NCBI GenBank assembly: GCA_036258055.1
Contig: DATAEK010000005.1
Span: forward strand, 1-37,187
Origin: DATAEK01 sp036258055
GTDB taxonomy: Bacteria > Acidobacteriota > Vicinamibacteria > Vicinamibacterales > 2-12-FULL-66-21
Length of the DNA: 37,187 bases
Direction of reading: 5' to 3'
Shown here: positions 25,584-33,788 of the stretch, piece by piece
Layout: every line of letters starts with the position of its first letter
Position numbering within the stretch: the stretch's first letter is position 1
Notes under the pieces: model-generated
Database searches by the model: none
Seen by the model: the letters and a program-made list of their open reading frames with translations, nothing else
Told to the model about the DNA's origin: nothing
Translations under genes and position numbers: made by a program

Positions 25584-27965
25584 ATGGTCCCATTTCGACA
25601 GGCGTGGCGAGCGCTCGCGCGGCGGCCGGCCTTCACGGCGGCAACGATTCTGACTCTGGCGGGAGGAATCGGCATCACGACCGCGCTCTTTTCGATCGTC
25701 GATGGCGTCCTGCTGCGGCCGCTGCCGTTTCCAGACGGCAACCAGCTGGTCAGCGTGTACGAAGCAAGTCCCGCGCGGCGCGACCGGACGAGCCTAATCG
25801 CGCCGGTCCGGCTCGAAGACTGGAACCGGCTCACGCACGTGTTCGATGGCTTCTCCGGCAGCTACAGCGAAAACGTCACCGATACGAGCGGCGCCGAACC
25901 CGAACGCCTCGAGGGCCGGCGGGTGACGCCGCGTTTCTTCGACGTGTACGGCATGACGCCTCTCGTCGGCCGCACGTTCACAGACGACGAGCAGCGATAC
26001 GGCGGGGCGACGGCGGCGATCATCAGCGAAGGGTTCTGGACCAGACGCTTCGCGCGCAGTCCCTCTGCCGTCGGCGCGCGGCTGATCGTCGGCGGCCGCG
26101 GCTACACGATCGTCGGCGTCATACCTAGAGCCTTCACGAGCACGGCGACGGATGTCTGGATACCGGCGCAGCTCGCGCCCGGCCTGATGACCGTGCGCGA
26201 TGCGCGCTTTCTCGGCGGCGTCGCGCGGATGAAGCCAGGCGTGACCCTCGAGGAAGCGCGGACCGACCTCACCCACGTGCAGGCCCTGCTCGGCGCTCAG
26301 TATCCGAAGACCGACAAGGACTGGACCGTCGACGTGCGCGACCTGAAAGACGTCCGCGTCGGCGACTCGCGGCGCGCGATTCTGCTGATCTTCGGATCGG
26401 TGGCGTTGCTCTTCGTCATCGCGATCGCCAACCTCGCGGGTCTGATGCTGGTCCAGTTACAGCGCCGGATCGTCGAGTTTGCGATCCGGAGCGCAATTGG
26501 CGCGTCGCGCGCACGCGTGCTGACCGTCGTGATGCGCGAGACGCTCGTCATCGCGGTGGTCGGCGCACTGGGCGGCGCGGCGCTTGCCGCCTGGTTGATT
26601 GGCCTCGCGCCTGCGGTGTTCCCGATGCTCCCCCGGCTCGCCGAGGTTCGCGTCGATACGCGCGCGCTCGCGTTCATCGTCTGTGCCAGCGTCGCCGCGG
26701 CCGCCCTCTTCGGACTGCTGCCGGCCGTCGTGGTGATGCGCCGGAACACCGCACCCCTGTTGTCAGCCGGAAGCCGCGGCGTGGCTGGCACCTCTCATCA
26801 CTTGCAGCGGGTTCTCGTCACCGCGCAGATTGCGCTGAGCGTGATGCTCGCGGCCTCGGCTGGCCTGCTCGTGCGCAGCTACGGCGCGCTCAGCCGCGTC
26901 GACGCCGGCTTCACACCGGCCGGCGCGCTGACCTTCCACGTCGGCGCCGCCTGGGACGAAGACCGCGCGCGCGTCGCGCAGATCCAGGAGCGCCTCGTCG
27001 AAGGACTGTCATCGCTGCCGGGCGTTCGCGCCGCAGGGTTCGCGAACTTCCTCCCGGCGACGGGCGCGACGCTTCGCTACCAGGCGAAGGTCGACGGCCT
27101 CACCGGCTCGGATGCGAACGGGTCGTTCACTGCCGGCCAGCGGACCGTGACAGCCGGCTATCTTCCGGCATTGGGGGTTCCACTCCTGGCGGGCGAGTGG
27201 TGCGCACCGCTGCGCTCGGGCGCGATCATGCCGAAGACGGTGATGGTCAACCGCCAGTTCGTCGATGCCTTCGCCGGAGGCGCGTCGATCGTCGGACGCA
27301 ACCTGACCATGACCCCGACGAGCGCCACGTGGCGCATCACGGGGATCGTCGGCAACGTCATCGAGGACGGTCCGGCCGCACCTGCCGCCCCCTACGTCTA
27401 CATGTGCCTGCCGTCGGGAGCATGGCCAGATCCAGAGTATGTGGTCCGCGCCGACGCGGATCCGCGTCAGATGATGACCGCGATCCGTCAACTGGTGCGC
27501 GAGATCGATCCGACACGCCCCGTCTTCGGGTTCAAGACCGTTGAAGAGGTCGTGGCCGGATCGCTGCAGCAGCCAGCGCTCAACGCGCGGCTGCTCGCGT
27601 GCTTCGCAGGCGCGGCGCTGCTTCTCGCCGCGCTCGGGCTTCACGGCACGCTGACGCTCTTCGTGACCGAGCGAAGACGGGAACTGGGAGTCCGGATGGC
27701 GCTCGGCGCAGGGCCCGGCGACCTGGTCCGGCTGGTCGTCTCGGGCGCCGGCGCGCTGGTCGTGGCTGGGATGGCGGTGGGAGTGGTGCTCGTGCTGGTC
27801 GCAGGCAACGTGCTCCGTGCGGTGCTCTTCGGCGTGACGCCGCACGATGTCCCCGCGATTGCCGGCAGCGTCCTCGCCCTTGGCCTCGTGTCCCTCGTCG
27901 CGGTCCTCCTCCCCGCGCGACAGGCGGCGTCGGTCAGCGCCGTGGAGGCGATGCGCGGGGAGTGA
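25584..27965 (+). CDS. ADOP-type ABC transporter permease (MacB/FtsX), copy 2
   Basis: This is a 793-residue protein with the same domain order as copy 1: FRQAWRALARRPAFTAATIL, GIGITTALFSIVDGVLLRPL, a first MacB_PCD domain, and central TM helices around VIAIANLAGLMLVQLQRR with FAIRSAIGASRARVL. A second periplasmic part follows, then C-terminal helices with LFVTERRRELGVRMALGAGP. It is clearly diverged from copy 1. No ATPase gene adjoins it, so either a distant ATPase serves it or it works without one; substrate unknown. No Shine-Dalgarno is seen before the ATG. Confidence 0.92.
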   Translation: MVPFRQAWRALARRPAFTAATILTLAGGIGITTALFSIVDGVLLRPLPFPDGNQLVSVYEASPARRDRTSLIAPVRLEDWNRLTHVFDGFSGSYSENVTDTSGAEPERLEGRRVTPRFFDVYGMTPLVGRTFTDDEQRYGGATAAIISEGFWTRRFARSPSAVGARLIVGGRGYTIVGVIPRAFTSTATDVWIPAQLAPGLMTVRDARFLGGVARMKPGVTLEEARTDLTHVQALLGAQYPKTDKDWTVDVRDLKDVRVGDSRRAILLIFGSVALLFVIAIANLAGLMLVQLQRRIVEFAIRSAIGASRARVLTVVMRETLVIAVVGALGGAALAAWLIGLAPAVFPMLPRLAEVRVDTRALAFIVCASVAAAALFGLLPAVVVMRRNTAPLLSAGSRGVAGTSHHLQRVLVTAQIALSVMLAASAGLLVRSYGALSRVDAGFTPAGALTFHVGAAWDEDRARVAQIQERLVEGLSSLPGVRAAGFANFLPATGATLRYQAKVDGLTGSDANGSFTAGQRTVTAGYLPALGVPLLAGEWCAPLRSGAIMPKTVMVNRQFVDAFAGGASIVGRNLTMTPTSATWRITGIVGNVIEDGPAAPAAPYVYMCLPSGAWPDPEYVVRADADPRQMMTAIRQLVREIDPTRPVFGFKTVEEVVAGSLQQPALNARLLACFAGAALLLAALGLHGTLTLFVTERRRELGVRMALGAGPGDLVRLVVSGAGALVVAGMAVGVVLVLVAGNVLRAVLFGVTPHDVPAIAGSVLALGLVSLVAVLLPARQAASVSAVEAMRGE

Positions 27966-27974
27966 CTCGAATTC

Positions 27975-28039
27975 GATCAGGAGTCCAGGAGATCAGGAGC
28001 CATGAAATATTCTCCTGGGCTTCTGACCTCCTGTTGATC
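27975..28039. terminator. Bidirectional terminator-like hairpin between convergent genes
   Basis: An inner 8-bp stem CCAGGAGA/TCTCCTGG (27985-27992, 28011-28018) lies inside looser outer pairing of GATCAGGAG with CTCCTGTTGATC. GATCAGGAG occurs twice here and once in the hairpin after pbpC. It is placed between the ADOP gene (+) and the TMEM175-like gene (-). Confidence 0.55.
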
Positions 28040-28043
28040 CCCG

Positions 28044-28619
28044 TTATCTGGCAAGCTGCGATTCGATCCGCCGATCGGGCACTAACCACATCAACGCAAC
28101 AATCACGTAGAGCGAGTACGAGATCCACGGGTGCACGAATGCGAGCGGGATCGCGACCACGTACAGCGCGGGGGAGATCTTGCCCTTGAAGTCATCGCCG
28201 AGCGCGTCGCGGAGCTTCGACTCAGCGCCCTGGCACGCGACGAGGGTGTTCTGCAGAATCAGGTACGCGAACGCGGACGCTAGCAGGACAGATCCGTAGA
28301 CCGCCGCGGCCCACGACGACTCCGGATGCCGGCCGATCCAGCCAGTGACCGCCGGGACCAGCGAGAGCCAGAAGAGCAGGTGCATGTTGGCCCACAGCAC
28401 CTTCCCGTTGACGCGCGTCGCCGCGTGCAGCATGTGGTGATGGTTGTTCCAGTAGATGCCGAGGAATATGAAACTCAGAAGGTAGGTCAGAAACTCCGGG
28501 AGGAGCTCGCGCAGTGCGTGCCAGCCCTCACCGCCGCTGATCTTCAACTCCAGGACCATGATCGTGATCAGGATTGCGATCACGCCGTCGCTGAACGCTT
28601 CGAGACGCCCTTTGGCCAT
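28044..28619 (-). CDS. TMEM175-type potassium channel (DUF1211)
   Basis: This 191-residue membrane protein begins MAKGRLEAFSDGVIAILITI. It contains the RxxxFSDG signature (R5-G12) of bacterial TMEM175/DUF1211 channels, and the conserved YWNNHHHMLHAA follows. About six TM helices are predicted by eye, one repeat of the family, which forms tetrameric K+-permeable channels in bacteria. GACGGAGGGGAAG precedes the start, and TACACT about 30 nt upstream may be the -10. It is divergent from the M20 peptidase gene. Confidence 0.92.
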   Translation of the reverse strand: MAKGRLEAFSDGVIAILITIMVLELKISGGEGWHALRELLPEFLTYLLSFIFLGIYWNNHHHMLHAATRVNGKVLWANMHLLFWLSLVPAVTGWIGRHPESSWAAAVYGSVLLASAFAYLILQNTLVACQGAESKLRDALGDDFKGKISPALYVVAIPLAFVHPWISYSLYVIVALMWLVPDRRIESQLAR

Positions 28620-28701
28620 GCGGTTCTTCCCCTCCGTCGCTGTCAGAGTGTAGCGGCATCCATCATTCCGCGCTGACGCGATCGGCCGGCAGGCCAGGGC
28701 T

Positions 28702-28707
28702 TATACT
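28702..28707 (+). promoter_or_regulatory. TANNNT -10 element, probable leaderless start
   Basis: TATACT lies 6 nt before the ATG at 28714 with no Shine-Dalgarno. It is the best match to the consensus among the four such sites. Confidence 0.55.
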
Positions 28708-28713
28708 GCGACG

Positions 28714-30120
28714 ATGGCTGCCCGACACCTGGGTCCCGCCTTGGTCGTCTATTTGCTGGCTCTTAGCGCGGCGCCCGCTGCGCAGACGTCGCGGGCTGAC
28801 GTCGATCGACTCGGCCGCGACATCCTAAAAGAGCTGATCGAAACCGACACCACGCATTCGAGCGGCAGCACCACCATCGCCGCGGAGCGCATGGCCGCTC
28901 GACTGACTGCGGCGGGATTTCCGCGCGCCGACGTGCAGGTGGTCGGGGGAGCCGACCGGAAGGGCAACCTCGTCGCCCGCTATCGCGGCAGCGGTGCCGG
29001 CAAGCCGGTCCTGTTCATTGCCCATCTCGACGTCGTCGAAGCCAAGCGAGAGGACTGGACGCTCGATCCGTTCGTGCTGACCGAGCGCGACGGGTTCTTC
29101 TATGGTCGCGGGACGCTCGACGTCAAAGGCGGGGCAGCGTCACTCGTCACCGCGTTTGCCCGTCTTCGGCAGGAAGGCTTCAAACCCGATCGCGATCTCA
29201 TTCTCGCGCTCACGGCAGATGAAGAGGGCGGACCCGACAACGGCGTCCAGTGGCTGATTACGAACCGGCGCGATCTGATCGATGCCGAGTACTGCATCAA
29301 CTTCGATTCAGGCGGCGGAGAACTGCGGGACGGCAAGGTCGTGGCGCTCGACGTGCAGGCTGCGGAAAAGGTGTTTACCTCGTTCACACTGACTGTGAAG
29401 AATTCTGGCGGCCATAGCTCACTGCCGACGAAGGAGAACGCGATCTACCGGCTGGCCGCCGGCCTGCAGCGACTCTCCGCGTTCGAATTCCCGATGCGCA
29501 CGTCGGACGTGACGCGGGCGTACTTCGCAGCCATGTCGAAGCTGGCGCCGGCATCGGAGGCCGCGGCCATGCGCGCGCTCGGGAACCAACCGCTCGATCA
29601 GGAAGCTGCCGCTCGCCTCAGCGCATCCTCGCCGTTCTACAACGCACTGCTGCGGACGACGTGCGTGCCGACGCTGCTGCAGGGCGGCCACGCGGAAAAC
29701 GCGCTGCCGCAGACCGCGCAGGCGACCGTCAACTGCCGCATGCTGCCAGACGATTCGCAGGAAGCCGTGCAGCAGGCTCTGGTGCGCGCGCTTGCCGATC
29801 CACACATCGAAGTCGCGCCGATCAGGCAGGCCGTTCCCAGCCCTCCGTCACCCCTCACTCCGGACGTCTTTCGCGCCATTGCCGACGCTGCGCGCCCGGT
29901 TTACGGCGACGCGCCCCTCGTGCCCTTCATGGAGACGGGCGCGACGGACGGCCTTCTGCTGCGGAACGCCGGCACGCCTGTGTACGGCGTGAACGGGATC
30001 GCCTACGACGTGAACGACGTCCGCGCGCACGGCAAGGACGAGCGGATCTTCGTGCGGTCGTACTACGACGGCATCGAGTTCGCGTATCAGTTGATGAAAC
30101 GGATCGCTGACGGGCGCTGA
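28714..30120 (+). CDS. Secreted M20 family metallopeptidase
   Basis: This is a 468-residue exported peptidase. The signal peptide is ARHLGPALVVYLLALSAAP. The co-catalytic zinc site is complete: H104 (IAHLDVV), D136 (GRGTLDVKGG), E170 with general base next to it at E171 (TADEEGG), D198 (CINFDSGG) and H439 (VRAHGKDER). The lid/dimerisation domain sits around NSGGHSSLPTKENAI. The size and motifs match the carboxypeptidase G2/dipeptidase-like M20 branch. It likely degrades peptides in the periplasm. It converges with DUF2330 across a hairpin-rich gap. Confidence 0.93.
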   Translation: MAARHLGPALVVYLLALSAAPAAQTSRADVDRLGRDILKELIETDTTHSSGSTTIAAERMAARLTAAGFPRADVQVVGGADRKGNLVARYRGSGAGKPVLFIAHLDVVEAKREDWTLDPFVLTERDGFFYGRGTLDVKGGAASLVTAFARLRQEGFKPDRDLILALTADEEGGPDNGVQWLITNRRDLIDAEYCINFDSGGGELRDGKVVALDVQAAEKVFTSFTLTVKNSGGHSSLPTKENAIYRLAAGLQRLSAFEFPMRTSDVTRAYFAAMSKLAPASEAAAMRALGNQPLDQEAAARLSASSPFYNALLRTTCVPTLLQGGHAENALPQTAQATVNCRMLPDDSQEAVQQALVRALADPHIEVAPIRQAVPSPPSPLTPDVFRAIADAARPVYGDAPLVPFMETGATDGLLLRNAGTPVYGVNGIAYDVNDVRAHGKDERIFVRSYYDGIEFAYQLMKRIADGR

Positions 30121-30180
30121 CGTTCCTCGCTGTCCGCGGTCGGGGTAGCGCGAGCGCTCGGAAAGCATTTCTCAATGCGC

Positions 30181-30256
30181 GTGGGGCCCCACCCCCACTC
30201 GCCGTACGCGCTTCGCGCGGCGGCCTTCGGCCTGTCCGCCCGTCTGCGACGGGCGG
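30181..30256 (-). repeat. GTGGGG-loop hairpin repeat, copy D with extra hairpins
   Basis: Read on the minus strand this contains GTGGGG-GTGGGG-CCCCAC (30181-30198), so it matches copies A-C in inverted orientation. On its far side lie three more perfect hairpins: CGCGC-TTC-GCGCG (30207-30219), GGCC-TTC-GGCC (30222-30232) and the 9-bp CCGCCCGTC-TGC-GACGGGCGG (30236-30256). It lies between convergent genes (M20 peptidase and DUF2330). Confidence 0.75.
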
Positions 30257-30342
30257 CCTGGTGTCAGACCAGCCCCGCACCGCACCGCGCTACCCCGACG
30301 CTCGAGCGGACCGCGAACAACGGGGTTCAGTCCGAACGCGCG

Positions 30343-31737
30343 TCAGTGTCCCAGGGGTCCATTCCCTTTCCAAATCTTCTGCCACCACTTCGCCGGCACC
30401 GGCTCGGGCGCGCCGATCCCGGATCCCATCGACTTGCGGATCTCGCTGATGTCCCACCCCGTGAGCGATGCCAGCGCCTGCGCTTCGCGGTCGCGTCGCG
30501 CCGGCAGGCTGGCGACGTAGCTTCGCGCGGCCTCGCACGCGCTTGCCTCGCCTTTCCACTCGTGGCGCAGGACGTAGCGTCCCTGGAAGTTCGAGCGGTC
30601 GGCCGTCTCCTGGAACACGAGGTCCTCGGGGAAGTGCGCGTTGTCGTAGCGGACGTGCAGGCGCGTGACGAACACGTCCTGAGGACGCGGCCGGATGATC
30701 GTCGGCCGTCCCGGTGGGCCAGGCGGCATTGGTTGGCCCGACTCGCCGATCCAGAACACGCCGAGGTTCCTCAGCTCGTCGATCGACAGCGGATCGGCGG
30801 CGCACGGATCGCACCAGCCCATGTCCCAGGCGTACTCGGTAAATACCGTGCTCATGTTTTCCTTCGCCACCTGCTGCGAGAACATCGCCTTGTAGAACTG
30901 TGGGAATCGATCCTTCACGTAGACCGGAATGTCCATGCCGGTCGGCAGCTTCACCGTGCGATAGTTCGTGGTCTCGACGCGGCCTTTGCGCGTCAGCGCG
31001 TAGACGAACAGCTCCTGCGGGCCGTCGGCGTTGACCATGCCGAGGCGGATTGGCAGCATGAACTTCGGCGACTCGTAGGCGACTTGGATCGGCCGCAGCA
31101 TCGAGAACCCGAGCTTCGACTGCTCCTGCAGGTTCACCTTCGCGACGAAGAACTTCATGTTCTGCCGGATGTAGCTGCCGAGCACGCTCGATGCGCCGGA
31201 CGGAATGCGATAGCCGCTCTCCTTTAGCCACGTCTCGAGGCCGCCGCTTTGTTGTGCCGAGAGAATGAGGATGTCGTACTCGCCGACGGTGTACTGCGCT
31301 TCGATCTTCACGCCCAGGCTGTCGGCGCGCTGGCGCATGTTTCCGCCCGCCGCGCCGGCCGCGGCCGCCATCGGCAGTGTCTTTACGGATTCATAGATCC
31401 GAGAGCGGCACGGGTCCTCGTCGAAGTACTCGACCAGCCGGGGCGCCGAGTAGGCGTCGAGATGCTCGACGAGCGCCTTGTCGCCGACGTGAATCTGATC
31501 CTTCTGCAAGACCGTCGGTACGGGCACCACGACCGCGAACTCCTTCGGGTCCCCCTTGAAGTCGTTCGCCATCGTCAGCACCGTCCGATCGCCGTCGCGA
31601 ACGAGGACGACCTGGGACGCCTTGTTGAACAGCTTGGTATCAGCCTTGGCTACGTAGAAGCCGCAGAAGGCGCTGAGCGCCGGGGCCCACCACGCGAAGG
31701 CCGCTGCGAACGCGACTGCCGGAATCAGCCGTTTCAT
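30343..31737 (-). CDS. DUF2330 domain protein, exported
   Basis: This is a 464-residue protein. The signal peptide (MKRLIPAVAFAAAFAWWAPA) ends before SAFCGFYVAKADTKLFN, the typical DUF2330 entry. Next come the conserved FAVVVPVPTVLQKDQIHVGD and VEYFDEDPC. A CxxC pair, C309 and C312, stands in MGWCDPCAADPL. The C-terminal region has VTRLHVRYDNAHFPEDLVFQ and the end is basic. The family has no assigned function. The protein is likely periplasmic or envelope-attached. Its first 98 nt overlap the end of the RnfD-like gene, so the two are almost certainly one transcription unit. Confidence 0.9.
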   Translation of the reverse strand: MKRLIPAVAFAAAFAWWAPALSAFCGFYVAKADTKLFNKASQVVLVRDGDRTVLTMANDFKGDPKEFAVVVPVPTVLQKDQIHVGDKALVEHLDAYSAPRLVEYFDEDPCRSRIYESVKTLPMAAAAGAAGGNMRQRADSLGVKIEAQYTVGEYDILILSAQQSGGLETWLKESGYRIPSGASSVLGSYIRQNMKFFVAKVNLQEQSKLGFSMLRPIQVAYESPKFMLPIRLGMVNADGPQELFVYALTRKGRVETTNYRTVKLPTGMDIPVYVKDRFPQFYKAMFSQQVAKENMSTVFTEYAWDMGWCDPCAADPLSIDELRNLGVFWIGESGQPMPPGPPGRPTIIRPRPQDVFVTRLHVRYDNAHFPEDLVFQETADRSNFQGRYVLRHEWKGEASACEAARSYVASLPARRDREAQALASLTGWDISEIRKSMGSGIGAPEPVPAKWWQKIWKGNGPLGH

Positions 31738-32551
31738 GTGTCACCCCGATGGGCGCGATCCGCCCGATTGTGGGACGCGCCCATTCGTAGCGCGTGCCCG
31801 GAAGCATCCAGTCGATCACGGGAACAGTCATCGAGAAGCAGGCCAGCGACCAGAGCAGGCCGTTGGTCCTGAACAGCCGGAACTGGACGTACCACGCGCC
31901 GTAGGCCACGAGCAGCGCAAACAGAATCCGGCCCGCACGCGAATTCGGGGTTGTCCGCGGGTCCGAGATCATGAAGAACGTGAAGAGCAGCAGCGCGCCG
32001 CTCTGGAGGCGATGCAGCGGAATCACGAGCGGTTCGCCGAGCCAGAGCGAGCGGCCAAACACCAGCGACATGTAGAAGACGATGAAGGCGAACGTCACGT
32101 CGCTCCGCGCCGCCCGATTGACCACCAGACCGCCAAGGCACGCCATCAGGAACGCGAAGAAGGCGACGTTGCCCCACTGGCCAGGCGAGACCCAGACCTG
32201 TCCGGTCAAGAGCATCATCGCGACGACGCCGAGGTTCGTCGGGTTGAAGAGGTGTTTGCCTTTCCATCGGATGACGAATTTGCTGGCGATGGTCAGGATC
32301 GCTGCCACGACCGCGAGCAGCAGGGAGTTCGTGCGGAGGAGCAGGCACAGCGACAGTCCCGAGATGAGCGCGCTTCGCGGGTCGAAGGCCGGGAGCTGCC
32401 ACAGCCGCGTGCACGCGAGCTGGGTCAGGAGCGCCGTGCCCAGTGTGGCGGCCGCCTGGACAAGCGGGATCTCGAAGTCCAGCCGGAACAGGCCATACCC
32501 CAACAGGCTGGCGAGCGTGGCGATCTGATAGTGGCGAGGGTCCGGTTTCAT
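31640..32551 (-). CDS. RnfD/NqrB-like membrane protein
   Basis: This is a 303-residue, roughly ten-helix membrane protein. GKHLFNPTNLGVVAMMLL, SGALLLFTFFMISDPRTTP and NSRAGRILFALLVA match the RnfD/NqrB family. It is somewhat short, and I do not see the covalent-flavin SGAT-type motif before the SGALLL helix, so it may not carry FMN. No other Rnf subunits lie nearby. GGAGG lies 5 nt before the ATG on the minus strand. The last 98 nt overlap the DUF2330 start in another frame, so the final 30 residues (after RYEWARPTIG) may be poorly conserved or reflect a shifted stop. Confidence 0.85.
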   Translation of the reverse strand: MKPDPRHYQIATLASLLGYGLFRLDFEIPLVQAAATLGTALLTQLACTRLWQLPAFDPRSALISGLSLCLLLRTNSLLLAVVAAILTIASKFVIRWKGKHLFNPTNLGVVAMMLLTGQVWVSPGQWGNVAFFAFLMACLGGLVVNRAARSDVTFAFIVFYMSLVFGRSLWLGEPLVIPLHRLQSGALLLFTFFMISDPRTTPNSRAGRILFALLVAYGAWYVQFRLFRTNGLLWSLACFSMTVPVIDWMLPGTRYEWARPTIGRIAPIGVTHETADSGSRVRSGLRVVGPGAQRLLRLLRSQG

Positions 32552-32858
32552 GCGGCCTCCCGGTGGTCCTGGGCTTAGAACGGGCCAGTCCGGGATTCTT
32601 GCAGGCGGAGGGGAGGAGGCGGAGGAGGCGGAGGTGGCGGAGGGCGCGGAGATCTTCTACACGGAGGCGCGGAGACTAGTACGGTGGGTTCCCGAACGTT
32701 TTCGCGGCTCGTCGTTCCGGAGCCATCCCATTCGCGTCGGCTAAGGTGCCGCCCTGCAATGATTTCTGACGATTCATGGCGGGCGCTCGACTTGAGAATG
32801 GTGATCGAGCCACGAAATGGATTGGGCCACTTTGCGATTAGCTTTTAGAGGCAAACGA
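32552..32858. other. Repeat-bearing intergenic region before the lipoprotein gene
   Basis: This gap holds a 9-nt-period purine array of GGCGGAGGN units (about 32604-32640) running into the first 38-bp direct repeat, and then an unremarkable 180-nt stretch. No gene is supported. An in-frame ATG at 32817 would extend the lipoprotein by 14 residues, but the start at 32859 has AGAGG 8 nt upstream and a better signal peptide. Confidence 0.6.
32638..32675 (+). repeat. 38-bp direct repeat, copy 1
   Basis: The sequence begins CGGAGGGCGCGGAGATCTTC and ends ACGGAGGCGCGGAGA. Copy 2 at 33361-33397 is identical except for one missing T. The two copies bracket the lipoprotein gene in the same orientation. 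Confidence 0.85.
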
Positions 32859-33335
32859 ATGCCGGGCGGCTTGATTCGCGGTTTGGTTCTGAGCATGCTG
32901 GCGTTGACCATCGGCGCCTGTGGAGGGTCTCCTCCCGCGCCTTCTCAGAATCCGTCACTCAATCTGACAGGAACATGGTCTGGCGTCGTTGGCGCCGGAT
33001 CAGGCGGTGGCAGGGCGCTACGCGTGACGTGGACGGCCAGTCAAACCAGCAGCAATCTCTCCGGACCCGCCACACTCTTGACCTCGCCGGCGGTGACCGA
33101 CATCACCCTTTCGGGAACGCTGACCGGAACGCTCACCGGCAGTCAGCTCTCCCTGACCTACGTGACGTTGCCCGGAGGCGTGCCCGGATCGGCAAACTGT
33201 TCGGCGTCGGGCACCGGATCAGCCAACGCCACCACCCGCACGATTTCAGGCACCCTCGATGTCTCTTTCGCCTCCTGTGATGGTCTCGGCCTCCAGCCAC
33301 CGGCAAATAATCAGCTGACCCTGACAAAGCAGTAG
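32859..33335 (+). CDS. Putative lipoprotein of unknown function
   Basis: This protein of about 158 residues has a lipoprotein signal peptide: a basic start (MPGGLIRG), a hydrophobic core (LVLSMLALTIGAC), and the lipobox IGAC with the acylated Cys near residue 24. The mature part is rich in Gly, Ser and Thr with alternating short strands (GTWSGVV, ITLSGTLTGTLTGSQLSLTY, TISGTLDVSF), suggesting a small beta-barrel or beta-sandwich. Two further cysteines (NCSASG, ASCDG) could pair. I do not recognise the family. The gene is bracketed by near-identical direct repeats, the second starting right after the stop. Confidence 0.75.
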   Translation: MPGGLIRGLVLSMLALTIGACGGSPPAPSQNPSLNLTGTWSGVVGAGSGGGRALRVTWTASQTSSNLSGPATLLTSPAVTDITLSGTLTGTLTGSQLSLTYVTLPGGVPGSANCSASGTGSANATTRTISGTLDVSFASCDGLGLQPPANNQLTLTKQ

Positions 33336-33360
33336 GCCGAGGAGGCGGATCCGGAGGGGA

Positions 33361-33397
33361 CGGAGGGCGCGGAGATCTCTACACGGAGGCGCGGAGA
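33361..33397 (+). repeat. 38-bp direct repeat, copy 2
   Basis: This is the second copy of the element at 32638-32675, one base shorter. It is preceded by GAGGAGGCGGA, which also occurs upstream of copy 1, so the homologous zone is about 60 bp. It begins 25 nt after the lipoprotein stop. Confidence 0.85.
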
Positions 33398-33788
33398 TTG
33401 GTTGGTCGGGGGTCTGACGCTGAATGCTGGAAAGGCCGACGATGGATCAACACGTCGTCTACTGCTTCTTAGGAAAAGCTGAGGCCGAGGATCGGAAGAT
33501 CTTTGGAAGGGTCGTCGCTTGCGGGTGCCCACTTCACGAAACGGTACGACAGTCTGGACCTGGAAGACTCCTGGCAGACTTGGCAATATCTCAAGTGAAA
33601 ACCGACCAACGTCTTCAGCAGGGCGACATCGAAGGTCGCGAGCGGCGATACAAATTGATGACAGCCTGGGCGATGGTCGCGTCCGATCGTTCCGCGTTCG
33701 GCGCGTGAATGCGGGCCGCGATGATCTCCTGACCCCCTGATCCTCTTGAAAGATCGTTCAATGCAACCAGTCCTGCACAACTGATCGA
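33398..33788. other. Stretch without a supportable gene
   Basis: Several open frames overlap here on both strands (for example 33424-33708 on plus and 33469-33780 on minus). None has a recognisable domain, a ribosome binding site or the GC-rich third positions of neighbouring genes. The minus-strand frame ends in SYRFVKWAPASDDPSKDLP, faintly like the end of a barrel protein, so a decayed gene is possible. Confidence 0.4.

Noticed and set aside
33424..33708. 94-codon plus-strand open frame after the second direct repeat
   Set aside because: No domain, no ribosome binding site, and third-position GC is lower than in neighbouring genes; competing frames exist on the other strand.
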